64,000 bases of DNA from Branchiostoma floridae (GCF_000003815.2 NC_049983.1:13708240-13772239); one strand, 5' to 3'. Counted from the stretch's first letter, positions 14,301 through 28,289 are shown. The notes: a model not told the origin generated them from the letters alone. A program made the numbers and translations.

Positions 14301-17300
14301 CATGTGTTTCAGTGTATTATGTTTGCTAGTGTATTTATGTTCTTTTGGGGATAATTTTCACATATTCTTCACCACAGTAATGTGTTGCATAGAATAGAAA
14401 TTGGATTGAATTGAAGTTGAAGCCTGCAACATGTTCTGTTTAAAAGTCCGCTACTAAGATTACATAGACGAAGTGTAAGGTTTATTACGTTGGACGTCTC
14501 GACATTGATTATGCCATATTTTCAATTCCAGAAGTTTCGCTTCACTGAAGTCATGACTACATACCGTGACATCAGTGCTATGCATACTATCCAAAGCTTT
14601 TGGAACATTCACGAAACCATGGCCTATGATAGACAACAAGATGAGGTCTCAAAGGAGGATGTTGTACGCAATGGGCATCAACGGAGTTTAAGACAACAAC
14701 CATGTTGCCGTGGTTTGGTCTATTACGAATCGTGCACAGCTTTACTATGATTATCTTCAAATTATTTTTTGAGGCCTTGAGCTGAAAATGTGCGTGGTGT
14801 GTTATGCAAAGATCAAGGTACTACAAAAAAACTACCGGAAACAAGAACCAAGGTTAGATGCCCCCCGGCAATGAATACTAGGGCAGGGATGGTTGAACTT
14901 TGAACACGCGAGGGAACAAAGCTCTCTGCAAACGCTTCGATTTTAGTACGGCATTGAACTCTTGCAGACTTTTGTTGCAAAATGTCCACGTTCGAATGTG
15001 ATTACAGACATCTACTAGCGTCCTCTTGGTTAGGCATTCTGGAAAAAACTCGTCTCTGTGTTCGGTATGTTTCGTCTTCAGTATGAGGAGAGGAAACGAT
15101 ACAGTTAAGCAGAGGATGCAAAGTTAACATCAACATAAATATCCTTAACATACTCTTATCGTACAAATATTCTTCGGATACTGGTCTGAAACTGTACGAT
15201 TTGTAGATACATGTTTCTATATAGTTAATATCTATGTATTGAAAACTCACCCCCACTATGACCTCTTGCTGCACCTAGCCCTGCTACAAGAGTATACACG
15301 TTCTTCGCTGACCATACCTTTCTCATTATATCGTCGAGGTAATTTTTCGACGTCAGCGCCCGAGGCCACTGCCACACCTCTTTCTGATGTACATAAAAAG
15401 CCAATTATTTTACGAAACCATTAGAAGCGGTGCCAATTAGGAGTATAGCGGAACGGATGGCGCAGGCCCCCGAGGTGGAAGCGGTAAACGAGACCCACCT
15501 TGTCCGTCTACCGGCGCAGGTTGTCGGAATGTCGGACTGTCGACCATTAAAGAAAAATGGGCGGGAAGCGTCTTGGGTGGGAGGGATGGGTTCAACCTGA
15601 AGACTGGCACAAGCAGAAGTAAAGAAGACACAAAATGAGTCTTCTGATAAGACAAACTCGTCTCTGCCATTCAGAAAATCGCGATTCGACATGTTTTTTG
15701 TACACAGATCAAAGGCAACTTTGAGCTTGCCAAGTATTTGTAAACACACGCGCACACACCAGGCAAGGGGGCACGGCCCACCTTTTAACCCTATGCTGAA
15801 AGACGTGTTCTGCCAGACGACATTTTGCTCACCCTTGTAATGATGTTGAAAACAACACCACATAGTTAGCTATAACACCGTTTATACAAAGTAAGACGGT
15901 ATGTTATTGCTAAAAAACAGTGACTTTGGCCTTCGCCTTCCCCCAGACGACTCGTTCTTCGGCCAGGCTCGGGAAGTAAACACATTTCGCATTGGACATG
16001 GCCTTCAGTCTCCAGACGTGCTCCATTTTTCACCCAGCCTGATAGGAGCGGACTGTCCACAACACTGAAATGTATTCCTTGACTTTACTTAACCTTGTCC
16101 AAACAGTTGGAAACTTTCTGCACAAAGTGATACGTATGGTCTACAGGAATGTGGGAGCAAAGTAGTAATGTCGGGGTGTATGTCTCACATAGGCCTCTCT
16201 ATCTGCCACTCTGCTATCTGTCAGCAAGTAAAACTCAAAACCGCCATGGTCGGTCTCCCCTCATTTCCAAAACACGCGACCTCCCACCCAACACAAGAGT
16301 GGAGAATATATTAGTTGTTTTTTTTTAAACATCATCCAGAGCTATTTTCATCACACTCTTTAATTTATAGTTACTTCAGGATGCTCTAAACATTCTTGAC
16401 AACGAGGAATTGATATAGGAAAAACAACGCTGGGCAATTCTATATTTGCGCGCACAAATTATACATCCCATCATGAGCCTCTGTATACACCTTCCCAGAA
16501 GCAATATTGTTTTCAATAAACAGTTATCCACAACTCATGACAGAGAGATAAATTAGAGTACTTACCGTTCTCCTGTCAAGCTTTCCTATGGAGCCTTAGG
16601 GTACAGTACAGGTTTCCTTGCCCGGAACCAGACTTGTGCCGTCTTGTCTTGTCTCACCCGTATCGAGATGATCACCTGATCTCTAGATGGGATGGCACTC
16701 CATCAAGAATCCCTGTAGGTCCAATTTGGCCTTCAAAGACAATTGGACGCTGCACAAAATTCCGCGGGCTGTCAGCCCTGCTGCAGCACACTAACGTGCC
16801 CTGGTGACGGATCGCCCAGACAACTCGATTTTCGCGGTCCTTCCGTTCGTCTGACTCCACCACAAACTCCGCACGTCGCTCGGCTTCTCCCCGTCAACAA
16901 TGAGTCCAGATGTAGCGGTTATAGTCACAGTGCGTACACGCTTACCTCATCATCATACCAATGATGATCTAATGGTCGTTTGGTTTGATTAAGATGTGTT
17001 ATATGGAAAAAAAACGTCGTCTGCTGTTAATTGGTGCCTGGTACTAATCCGAGCAGTTCAAAAAGTCACTAGTCCTGTCTTCATCTAAGTTCTGTGGCAA
17101 ATGGTCAACAGCAACCATCGATTTTGTTAGTCAGGGTTCACTGGATGTGCGATGCAAGGTAAATGTTGAAATGTCGAAGCCTGTCAGGTTGAAATCGCCC
17201 GTAGCTGGCACCTGGGCTGCCACGTCGTCTCCTCTGCTCAGAACGGAGCACGGTTTTGCAAATCAGCTGGCTGACCGAGACCTTGATGCAGGACCCTAAA

Positions 17301-20300
17301 ACCTCTCCTCAGTTGGAACTCTGAAGCCTTATGTTACCGACAAGGTTTTGCTAAACTCGCACCCTGCCGACCCGTCCTGATCGCGTGTCCAGCGGAGATG
17401 AGAACACTCCCAACCGATTGGCTTTTGCCAGTTCACAGCGGTGCGCCACTTTCCTAGGTCCAATTAGTTTACAGTGAGATGTGTCGGCCGTGGCCTTGGG
17501 GGTGCGGAGAAGCGACTGTAATGTTGTCGGCCAGCGAAACTAATCCTCGCGAGCAGAGGGGAGCCCAGGGTGAAGGTACACCGTAAACATGTGTGGAAGA
17601 CACTTGTAGACGAGATAGCTTCAACCGAAGCAAATCTGTTGCTTCACTAACCTTGAGAGTCAGAACTCTCCAGAGGCGATTCCAGCTCAAACAGTCGTCA
17701 GAGGAGAACACTAGATGTGGACAAAGCCAGGGGCAGATGTTTGGGAATTAACGCTGGGTCCTGGAGTATGGCAACGGAGATGGTCCTATGCTCGTTCCCA
17801 GAGTAGGCAAAGTCCCATGTCGGGCCTGTGGGAGTGGGAACAATGGCAGGTTGGTCACTTGTTACGCAAACTACACATGGAGGAGTATGTACAGGTTAAG
17901 GGGTTAGGAATATATCACAAACAATTCAACAAAAGCAGTTACCGAAACCCATGTTCTATTCTGACACTTGTGGACAATAGCAGATGCTTGAATTGTAATG
18001 TTAGAACCACACAGGTGACAGTAAACCAGAAAAATAATTAGTGTCAATGTTATTATAGTATCCATAACATTGGCATCGTTTTCTGTGTGATCTTTCGAAA
18101 GATTCGTGAAGCTTCCTCTTTCGAATCTAAGTTAAACTGCAGGCATCTTTTCCCTCAATAGCTACCCTCACACATTTGTGGACAGTCTTCCGCGTATTAC
18201 TTTGTGTGGGACATTTTCAAACGTAACTTCAGTGTAAAAGTAAAAGTAAGGCAAAGCGACACTCAATAAGATATCGTATATAACACTATCAATATGCACG
18301 TACTTTAAAGAGAAATTCGGAAATAAGTCGCTGTAGTGTTATGTAGTCGTCGAATCGTGCGTTGCTGACAGATCTGCCTTGTGTAAAGGTAGCCCCTTAT
18401 TCGTGATACGGAGCAGCCCACCTAAGCAGGCTGTATAAAATCACGCTTTCTGGAAGACAAAAAACAGATGGTAGATGAGGTGATAGTTACGTTATCAGTT
18501 TTTAGTTCCTATCGTTTGAGTTGAGCGAATGGCTGGGCGGGTGTTAAGCGGTCTGACCTACAGGCGCTTAGTTCCAAGGGAACGGGGCTTGTTTGTTCCC
18601 GGGAAACGTTTCCCTGTCAGCCGTCACGAATTCCTGAACACGCGGTGTTACTAAACAGTTCGGGCGAAACGCTATGAATACATGTCGCTAGGTATAAAGT
18701 TTAATGTAAACATACCATAGCGGGGTGACAAGTTCGAGATCTCTGGGTCTCCCTAAAAAAGTGGTAACTAAGTTACTAACCGTTAACCAATATAAGTTAG
18801 TAAGTTAGCCAATGAACGCCGAGAGCCTGAGGTTACGTCAGACACCATCGAACAAACAATATGTTATATTATGAACTACTGCTGGAAGATGTTACATAAC
18901 TAACTACAATATATAAAGTCCACTGCAGAATTTCCTTGTCAAGCATTACAGCAACCACGTGATCCCTAACGTTAACACAGGTGAGAACGAGGAAGCTCTC
19001 GTTCCCAGAGTGCGGTGATGGACAGAAAGCAGACCTCGGTATTACGTCATACACGTGTGATAGAGATGAACAAAGAGGGCAGAGGTCGTGGGAGGCCCCG
19101 TGTATGTGTCAGGCAGTTGAAACCTGTGGAGATTTCTAGTGATGTAGAGAGGACACGCTGAAGGTGGTCTTATGGTGCTCCGCGCGGTATGTGTGTGAAA
19201 AGATGGAACACACGCACGGCCCCGTGAGATGTGGTTTTTCAGTGACGTCGAGTTCCGGAGGGAGGATACATAGAACATGACCACGGCTGTCGTATGGAAC
19301 ATGTCTAAGCTGTAGCAAGTTCAATAGATTGGACATTAAGCATCAAAACTGAGATTCGTGTCACTTATTCGGATCTAAGAGTTCCTCAGGTTCTTAGAAA
19401 ATCAACAACTGGAATGAAAATGAACGAGAGCTGTGAGTCGTCGACAAAATCTGTCGTCATTCCGTGATGACGTCATTAGAATCGTGTTGACAGGCGCTCG
19501 TGGCGAGTTGACCAGTAGAAGGGGTCATACGTGGTCACCTGGAAAGACCATTCTTGATTACAATCTACATTAATGTTTAGTAAATGAACAATTACGCTTC
19601 GAAGAAAAAATACACTGGATAAAATATAGTACAATGCTAACTTTCTTCCATCACAAAGGTTTACACGGTTCAAATTTTCAACAACCACTGTCGCCTTCTT
19701 CAGAATCAATACAAATTAACACTGGAGAAACATTTACTAGAACTGTTCTATGAGAATGTTGGTTTATCAAAGTAGCTTACAATAGGACAGCACATAGTGA
19801 GCACCCTCGCCTTTGGGTCATATTAAACATATGCTGCTTAGGATGTCACTTGAACTTGCTTGCAAAATTTACCCTTGGAGTATCACCATATCATTGCTCA
19901 TTACGCACTGTTAGCTACTCTATGAATCAGAACATTAACAGGTTGCTGTCACACAGTAAACCCGACACTCTTGAACATTATCATCGGTAAAGATACTCGT
20001 CTACTAGACAAATGGCATCGGTAAGCCTTTATGACTTTGACCGGAAGTTAGTAACACTTCTGGCCAGCGGACCTGTAATTGGTGCCATGTTGGACGTTCT
20101 GTTACGGATGAGGACTCCGTCTCCGCCGCCGGCAGGGTATTAGCGGACATGGACGTGAATAGGAACCAGATTCAGAACCGCACAATGTTTGGAATGCCTT
20201 TCAGAAGTGACACCATCCATGCTATTCCTATACCATTGACTTTGACAGACGTACAAAATAGACACAAGGAAAGGATTGAAAGGAAGGATGCTGACACGGC

Positions 20301-20357
20301 ACTTCTCTGGAGTACTGAAATGATATTTCCATAGAGGAAAATTAAACAAAATCAACA
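8380..20357. other. Non-genic DNA, no gene recognised
   Basis: No frame shows a known domain or a run of well-spliced exons. The longest frame (15405-15863, minus) has no recognisable family feature. A GC-rich patch around 12650-12800 and short palindromes such as TTCCCGGGAA near 18597 could be regulatory. No RNA gene or intact transposon is visible. Confidence 0.55.
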
Positions 20358-20443
20358 AGAGCTATCTATAATTTAAAAATCACGACCATAGCATGTCCAG
20401 AACACGAGGTATCAAAACCAGAAGTTTCGCTGCAGTACAGTCG
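20358..20443. repeat. Fragment of the 7.3-8.4 kb element family
   Basis: This stretch aligns by eye with 8111-8195 of the TA-flanked element. Shared words include AGAGCTATCTA, GACCATAGCATGT, CAGAACAC and CGCTGCAGTAC in the same order. It lacks both termini, so it is a degraded remnant. Confidence 0.6.
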
Positions 20444-20889
20444 AACCCGCTTTGAGACCTTTACCGATTTTGACCTTCTTTTGCCAGACTCATACTCACA
20501 CCATAATGATCCATTCACAGCTTGTCGAATTAAGTTGTACAGACACACACGCGACACCTAAAACAAAACCTTCTTGGCGAAGGTAATGATTTATAACAGA
20601 AGGTAATACATCGACACCATCATAAAGGGCCATCAGTAATGACTTAAGAACCAGTTGTGACAGAATATTTCTTTTCACTCTGCTCGGCCATGGCTCGTAA
20701 TTGATTTGAATCCCTCAGACCGTGGACGGAAGCCTCTAACTGAATCTTAATGTGGCAGCAAAGGTGATAAGACCTCGACATGGCACGAATCAGGAATGAA
20801 GGCCAAGCCCCGCAGGAGTGGAGGGAAACATCGCTCAGACTAGCGATTTCACGGCACAGGGGGTGTTTTCACACTTTCGTACATGTATT

Positions 20890-21215
20890 TCATTTTATCT
20901 AACCAGGATATACACACCCAGGGCATAGCCCTGTTTTTCAGGAGTTCCTTGGAACATCAAAATAGACATCTATTTACCTGAAGACAAATGGCACAATTAC
21001 AAAAGAAGTTCCTATCTAAGTGTAGTAATTCGCTAAATGTCCTTTTTCGATTGCGTCTGCTCAAGGAGCTTTTATATAAAAGCTCCTTGGTCTGCTGTCC
21101 ACTTTTGAATTTCGTTACAGCACCGCATCGTCTCTGTTCAACGGTAAATTTGTTCCAGAGTGTCGGTCCATGATATTGTATGCTGTCTAAAAAGACCGTA
21201 CAGTGATTAATTACT
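20890..21215 (-). mobile_element. 3' end of a non-LTR retrotransposon (remnant)
   Basis: On the minus strand, part of this stretch encodes SIQYHGPTLWNKF followed by a TKFKSG segment. This is the pattern seen at the C-terminus of many animal non-LTR retrotransposon ORF2 proteins, just after the reverse transcriptase region. Downstream, the minus strand reads CTGGTTAGATAAAATGAAAT, like the short A-rich tails of such elements. It is 5'-truncated and frame-damaged, with no reverse transcriptase catalytic region left. The exact clade is not assigned. Confidence 0.55.
21062..21089. repeat. Perfect 28-bp palindrome
   Basis: The half-site CAAGGAGCTTTTAT is followed directly by its reverse complement, with no loop. 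It sits inside the non-LTR remnant, so it is probably a local inverted duplication. Confidence 0.8.
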
Positions 21216-21788
21216 CTGAGTTTTGTGTACATCATGATAGTCAAAGATATGAAAGATAACCATGAATTGTCAGGTGTAAATAGAAAAATGTAAACGGTGA
21301 AAGTATGGGCCTTTCCGACCACATCTCAACTTGCCCCATGCTTCACTAGTTCGACACTAGTGTTTTGCTGCTACGGTAACAAACCCTGTGTTAAAGTTAA
21401 ATATTTTCAGTAAGAAGTAGAAGTTTTACCAACAGAAACTCCACGGATGACTTCCCTGGACTCGGAGCCAAGCCTGAACCGCACGGTGATGATTATTGCG
21501 ATTCCTCCTCCCGGCAGTTTTCAGTCAAATGTTTGACCCGAGTCCGTCTGAGGTTGAACTCTGACATCTCCGTTTGACATCAAGTGGCCGGTACAAGTCA
21601 ACGCGAAGACTTAATTAGGCCTGACCAAAAGTTCTGCTCATTTTGGATAAGTGCTGCAATATGTTGTTTTAATATGTATACCTTATCTTGGATAAGCTTT
21701 ATCCTAAACTGGTATCAATTATCATGAGAGGAATTGAGCCGTTAATGCCCTTAAACGTTCTACATATGGGGCAGCAGGATACAAAGAC

Positions 21789-21903
21789 CTAGCCTGGGTA
21801 CCATCCTTTTCTACAGGGGCTCCTTACACTCGCTAGTCGCTACCCTAAAAAAAGGGTAGCGAGTGTAAAGAGCCCCGGTAGAAATTGTATGGTACCCAGG
21901 CTA
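21789..21903. mobile_element. Foldback MITE with 8-bp target duplication
   Basis: Two arms of about 50-57 bp, starting TAGCCTGGGTACCAT and ending ATGGTACCCAGGCTA, are near-perfect inverted repeats around an A-rich loop. The left arm has a 7-bp insertion (TAGTCGC). The element is flanked on both sides by ACAAAGAC (21781-21788 and 21904-21911), consistent with an 8-bp target site duplication as made by hAT-like transposases. It has no coding capacity. MITEs are known from amphioxus, but I cannot name this family. Confidence 0.65.
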
Positions 21904-22057
21904 ACAAAGACGTACCTTTATACTTTTTGGTGTATCTTATTACCTGGATGTCTAACCTACATCGACGTACCTTTATTTGTCTTTATAATAACCAAAGATC
22001 TGATTGGATATGAGGTCGGTATACCAGATAGAGAACAGTGTATCATCTCAACGTTAC

Positions 22058-22080
22058 ACCAAGGAGGTTATCTCCTTGGT
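22058..22080. repeat. Hairpin ACCAAGGAG/CTCCTTGGT
   Basis: Nine-base arms are separated by the loop GTTAT. It resembles the palindromic ends of small repeats elsewhere in this window. Confidence 0.6.
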
Positions 22081-22654
22081 TACACATCCTATGTCGTTAG
22101 ATGGAACCAATAAATGACAAAATGGGTTTCATGGCCCAAAACGTAGAGTAGATACTTTTTTATAGTACAGTCGCACTGTTAGCTCAAGTTGGCTGCTGGC
22201 TGAAAGCTTTTAATCTTCATTTCAAGACATACAGTCAGTCAGTCCGGTTACGATCAGTTTAACAAGTACTAACGGTTTTTAAAGTCTCATAAATGTTAGT
22301 TTATATCCGTTGACAAAAGGAAAACAGGTCCTGAATCTTGAGCCTATTGCAAAGTTATGATACAGTGCCAATTTGACTTGAAAAATGGACCCGTCGTTCT
22401 TGGCGGTCAGAACCTCTCAACACACGGGACCGGGTCATTAGACTGTTTTGGAACTGGTCCAAAAGGTTTTCCCGCACGGGTTACTCCGTGGTTCTGCAAC
22501 AAACAGGCCACAGGAAGCTGCTACAGTTTGTGGAATTTAACGCAGGAAATTTTAAAATGACCGCCAACGAAGTCGTGAGACCGGGGCCAGCTGTGGACAG
22601 AACACAGACAGGTGGGCGGACTGAGTTCGCTCGGCGACATCTTATCGTGACTCT

Positions 22655-22860
22655 GTGATGTTTTCTTTCTTTCTTCTTAGCCTCTTAGTCTCCATTCTTC
22701 TGTTCATCATCATTCATCATTCTTCTGTTCTTCCATCTTTCTTCGCCTCTGTCTCTCGTCCGTCCCCTTTTCCTTTTCGCTGTCCTTCTTTGTTTCTTTC
22801 TTTTTACTCATTGAAGTCATTCATTCATTCATTTACTCATTCATCCATCCATACAACCAT
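22655..22860 (+). repeat. Low-complexity pyrimidine tract with ATTC repeats
   Basis: About 200 bp is strongly C/T-rich on the plus strand (TTTCTTTCTTTC, CTTTGTTTCTTTC) and then becomes ATTC/ATCC tetranucleotide repeats. An open frame through it is a consequence of its composition and is not evidence of a gene. Confidence 0.75.
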
Positions 22861-24990
22861 TCTGTCACCAATTTATCATTTCCAACATGGACATATTAGA
22901 TGGTTTGATGCTATGATTTATACGCTATACAATATCGTACACTTTTCGGATAAACTAGCAATGGGGAGGGGGGCATGATACTCGTGGAAAACACTACACT
23001 GCAGATCGCCGGAGGTTACTTATCCAGCATCGGGGGTATTGTAGAAACAAAAGAAGAACAACAGCAGGAAATTGAAAGGCCCTGCTTTCCGTTTTACAAA
23101 CAATGTTATCGGTTTATCCATTGGCCCACATTTTAAGGCATTCCAATCGTTACTGGGGATATAAAAGTTTTCTTTTCCTGCTCCGCGGAGGTACAGCCGT
23201 GTAAGAGGACCCCTGGACCCGCCAGAACGGAACGTACAACAAACATGGCGGACTCCTGTTGCCAGGCGACGCTGACACGTGCAGGCAGGTCAAGTTCGGG
23301 CAGCCTGGAGACTCGCCAGTAGATTCAGTAATAAACCTTACCAGGACATTTCTCCTTAGGTATCACGATTAGGGACCATGACAGCAAGTTTTCTGTGTGT
23401 TATTTCTCACTCTAGTGTCAGTAGACGAAACCCGACGGCGTCCGCCTCACTCTGAACTAGCTGTGACCAGCATTTCAAGGTGTACGAACACCTTTAGCAA
23501 ACGCAAATGGAAAAGGCGACTAAACAGACAGAAGCAACACCAGGTGCACATTCTGATGAGTCTCATATGGACTTGTCAAAAGTGACCCGTCACCGTAAAC
23601 TTAAGTTGATACTGAAAAGAGAAGTTGGCTATGGTCGAATGTCTGTCCTCTTCTCTGTAGAATAAGGCCAAGACTCTGGTTTTGATTCACGATAAACCAA
23701 TTATAGGATTTAGTGACCTTCCCGGTGTAATACCCGTAACCAAGCCTTAATACCGACCTAAGCCGAGGTAGAAACAGAGTAGAGTCGGGGACGCGCGGGC
23801 AGGGTAGGTTTTCCTGGGAAAGGCCTGCATAAGCCCCACAAGACGCGGGGTTTGGGACTGGAATGCGAGGGCGCCGAACCGGCTTGCCTGGCGGGTCAGC
23901 CCCCGTTATCGGCGAAGTTTGGGATTCGATGCGCTTCATTTTCTAGGCGTCAATATTACAAACAAACTCCTAGCGGCAGCGGAAGTTCCACCAGCTAATT
24001 GGTCCCTGTCAATTACCAAGAGTCAAATGAAACCCACGTGAGATCAGCATGGGTGTTATAGATATATTCATAACAATCTTAAAATTAGTGGTGATGAAGA
24101 CAAAACACCGTGACTTTTAGTTCGACTTGGAAGAATAGTGATGACGATGGAGACGAAATAAGACAAGCAATAACGGAAACTACTTCCAAGGATATCGCAC
24201 GTGAAGGAACAGGTGGAACAGGTGTGATGACGGCAAGCAGGTGGAAAAGCACGTGAAACAGCAGGTGAGACTGGCAGCTGAAAGTAGAACCGAGGCATAT
24301 GAGAGGAAGGCATGCGGCGGGGAATGCCTGTGGTTTGTGGGGGAGCTCCGTATGAAAACACAGCCACTGACCCGACATGGGAATGAGATGACGGAACTAC
24401 ACACAGAACATCCCGCTCATTTGTTCTAGCCATGTAGAGCAAGGAGGACACCGTGTCCAACTGCACGCTAGGATTTGTCACGCCAAGAGCAGCCAGTGAA
24501 AGTTTGGTTCCAACCCAAATCGTTCTGACCATCCTATCTCGAGGGCCATCTCGAAATGCAACCGCTATACACCAAGCACTTTCCACCCTGCAGGAACTAG
24601 TCGACAAATACAACAGGAATACATGATTTGCAAACGTAAGCCAGCTTGTCTGTCATCGGATGTCTTAATTTACAAGGACATGTCTCAATTCTTTTGGACC
24701 GACATCATGTAAAGGCTTGTAATCGCAGGAAGGGGGTGGGGCGCAAGCGAGCATACAAGCAAATTCTTTGAATGGTTATGTTCGGCCGTTATATTCTTCA
24801 AGAATGCGGGGGAGAAAAGGACTGAGACGGGAGTTGTACTTGCCCCAATCCAATACAACACAATAAAAAATAATTGTACCAAAGTATAAAAGGGCTATCG
24901 TGCCTTGCCTTATACTTATGAACTTAACATCATGCCTCTCTCTCTCTCTTCTTGAAGAACAGTTACTGAAGACGCAGATAAAACTTCATT

Positions 24991-25036
24991 ATCTTCAGAG
25001 TAAAAACTCACCGATCTTCAGAGTAAAAACTCACCG
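24991..25036. repeat. Perfect 23-bp tandem duplication
   Basis: Two adjacent identical copies of a unit beginning ATCTTCAGAG and ending AACTCACCG (24991-25013 and 25014-25036). The identity implies a recent duplication. Confidence 0.85.
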
Positions 25037-25504
25037 TATCATGAAGATATTTCGTATATGTTGATGTGGCTCTCGGTACAATTTCCCATGTTCTTGTGTT
25101 TTCACCTTCGCAAGACGGACTCAGAGACAAGGCGCGGTGTCGGCGGTCTATACATGCATATTCTGAATCTTACGTAGCTTTATACGATTCGCCTGCCGGA
25201 TCGCGGATCGGATACTACCGTCAGATCGGTGACAACAACGGCCACGTGGTGTCATGCGCACCCCTTTGTTGCATCAATATGGGTGTTTATACCGGAAAAA
25301 AAGGAACCGAGAAGCACTGTGCACCTACAACCATTGAAACGATCAAGATACATGTCACTTAGCAGCTCACGTCTTCCAAGAACTGCTGGCGTCGGATTCG
25401 TCGAGATTGCCTCGAATCAACAGACAATGACCTCGAGTTTCATGGCAAAGATCAAGTTCAACCCTAAACCCGACAATCTGTGTCGTGACAAATCAATCAA
25501 GATG

Positions 25505-25528
25505 TCACGGTCTAGGTCATGACCGTGA
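25505..25528. promoter_or_regulatory. Palindrome containing AGGTCATGACC
   Basis: Arms TCACGGTC and GACCGTGA flank the sequence TAGGTCAT. The centre contains an IR0-like pair of AGGTCA half-sites with one mismatch, like the site at 5696. It is a candidate nuclear-receptor element only. Confidence 0.25.
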
Positions 25529-28289
25529 TGGGACTAAATCTGATGGGAAACAAGAAGAAGATCTAGGGAGGGCTGGTATCTGATGGGGACAGCCATGTTG
25601 CCACTCCAAACTTCAAGTATAATTTCTAGAGGAAATCGTTTGCGGTTTCTGTGGTAAAGCTATGATCCGGAAAGTTATTTCAAGGACAATGTGGCTCCTT
25701 TCTCAGTATGTACTGAACTGTTGAAGGTGAATTTAACTTTCACTGATGAAACGAAATACGACAATGGCACCGATATTCAAACGTACGTTAAGTGCTATAA
25801 ACAACCTATGGCTGTTAACTTTAATGCTAAAAGCCATAACTATATCAAAAATCATGAGCCAATCTTCCAACAACAAAAAAGATCAACCATGAAAAAATTC
25901 ACAGTACCTAGACCATTTCCACTGTGGCGTTGATTCTGCTTCAAGTTCCAAGCGTCCTACATCAACAGTAGACTAGGCCATTCAACGATAGCTGACCGTA
26001 ACCCACATCCTGTCCACTACTCAGAACGAACAGGACCAAAGAGCGCGCGATCTGTTTCACCTACAAATCTGTCACTGCCACCGTAAGTGAAGACCAATGG
26101 ATTTTGTCACTGATGAGACATTATCAGAAAACTTTGTTGGGACGATCTCAATCAATACGTACCTTTGCCGAGATAGAGAATAGTGTAGCAAGCGTTAAGC
26201 AGAGTTGTCAAAAGGCGGTGACTGCTTATCAGGCGCTTGTTTCAAACGGATTATCTGATAGCGGCTATTTGATACCAATGACAATGACTACTATGCGAAC
26301 AGTTTTTACAATGTAATTCTCAACAAAATGTATGAATGATCAAAACTAGGCGCACTTTCCACACATGTGGCACGCCCACACTCTGTATTATTGTAAGAAA
26401 CACCCACTTTGCCGCTCGGATACGCACGGTTCTGAGATGAACGTGACCGGGGGAAGAATTGGTTCACGGGGACACTACTGGGATCCTACTTATGATGCAC
26501 TTCACGTGATACGGGCTACACACACCTGCATCTGATCACCAAATGTACATGCGGCCTTGAACGTTGCACTTGGGAAAACAAAACAAAAGAGATCTGCACT
26601 TGCCATTCCCCAAGAAAGATTACTTTATCCATAATCTTAGACGTTTAATTTCATGCACGAAGACTTCTTCGGCGCTACGCACACCCGGTCCGCAAGTTTT
26701 GAGCATGGGTTCATCTTTCTAGGAGTTATGTGAGATGGTCAAGACACATACAGTTTTGTCTGTTATAGATTTGCAGTAAGTTTTCAAGAAATCTTGTGTC
26801 CTTCGATGACCTATACGTCCACTCAACACTACAATACATATAACGTTAGCCGCCTATGCGCTTGTCGTTACCACATCCACTGTTGAGTCAATGTCACCCA
26901 TGCTGTGTCTGGTTCTATAATAGCTAGACAATGGCACAGAACCCTTACCTGTATCCGGAGCGGCAACGAGTGAAAGAACACATACACAGATGTGTGCTAC
27001 CTCTTCCGTTATCCAATTAGCATACCTCTTGTTCAGAGAATGTTAGAATTTTATCAACAACTGATAAGAAATTACGGCGGATTGGTGGAGACTTTTTTGT
27101 GCTCACCACGCGGCGCTCGAGGGCCAGGCGCACTACTACAGGAGCCACCGGCTGGGTCAAGATCCCGGTAACTTTAGACTTTTAATTACACACGGAGTTC
27201 TTCTACGACTTAGACGGTTTGTATAACATGGGTCACACGACGTAATGTAGCAGCTGGCGCAACGTGCAGGCGCGAAAGGTATGCCACATGGCGGGGGGTG
27301 CTTCTTCAAGCAGATGATTGATGGAGGGAAACAGTAAAATACTAGTATACTAGTTCCACCAGTTTATCAGAGAACGGGACAAAATAGTCAATCTCGTGGT
27401 TTTCCCTTCCTACGGCGCTTAGATATTAAAGAGAGTCGAAGACACCGTACACAAGGAAAGCAAATCAACTGAAAGAAAGAGAACAGCAACACATTACTAC
27501 ATGTACCATGCGAGAAGACCAGGCATGGACGAAAGGCACAAAAGAAAGCTTACAGATTAACCACAAATACCCGTGATAATCCGTAGAGGATGGCATCTAC
27601 CTGTGTGGGCTGATCTGTTGAAAGTTCATCAACTTGGAATAGACATTTATTTGTTGGTTGCACATTTGTAGAACTAACATGCTGGGAGTAGGTCAGACAG
27701 TTGGCGACAGGTAGATTTAGTAAGAATCAACTGTTCTAGATAGTGTCCAATTAGGCTTGTTCGATGTTCCCTATACAGTTATTGTCTTCCAAAGCTGCTA
27801 TTGGTTGACCTAATTCAACAATGCCATTCTTTCTTCCAGTTTTTCGTTTCTACCTCAAACGATCCTCTCTCCTGTCCCTCCAGTGGAGCGTTCCTCACAT
27901 TTATGCTAAGGACTTCCATGAGACTGGTTCTATCCTCCTTTGGGCTATCTACCCGGGTACCTCTACACCTGACAAACACGCCGACTCAATGTTTGGAGGA
28001 TAGAAATAAGGATAGCTTTACTGAAAGATATAGTTGCATCCTGAGTTTTTTTACCTTTCTGTCAAGTTCTGAGGATATTCTGAGGATCACTGGAAATTAT
28101 TCGATAGAGTAAAACCCTATGATGGTAAAGGTATTCCCCCTCGAACTTTTCTAAGTGACCAAACTGCGCATGCAATTCTGCACGAACACCCATACCCCAG
28201 TAAAACTGCAGCTACATGGATGTTTGGGGGGTAAGCCTTTACTTATAGACAAATCAAGGCCCCAGTAACCTACACTGCCCCTGTTGGGA

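Noticed and set aside
15405..15863. 152-codon minus-strand frame
   Set aside because: No family resemblance or conserved motif; no supporting splice signals.
24068..24613. 181-codon minus-strand frame
   Set aside because: No domain, no splice context, and overlapping open frames on both strands; best explained by composition.
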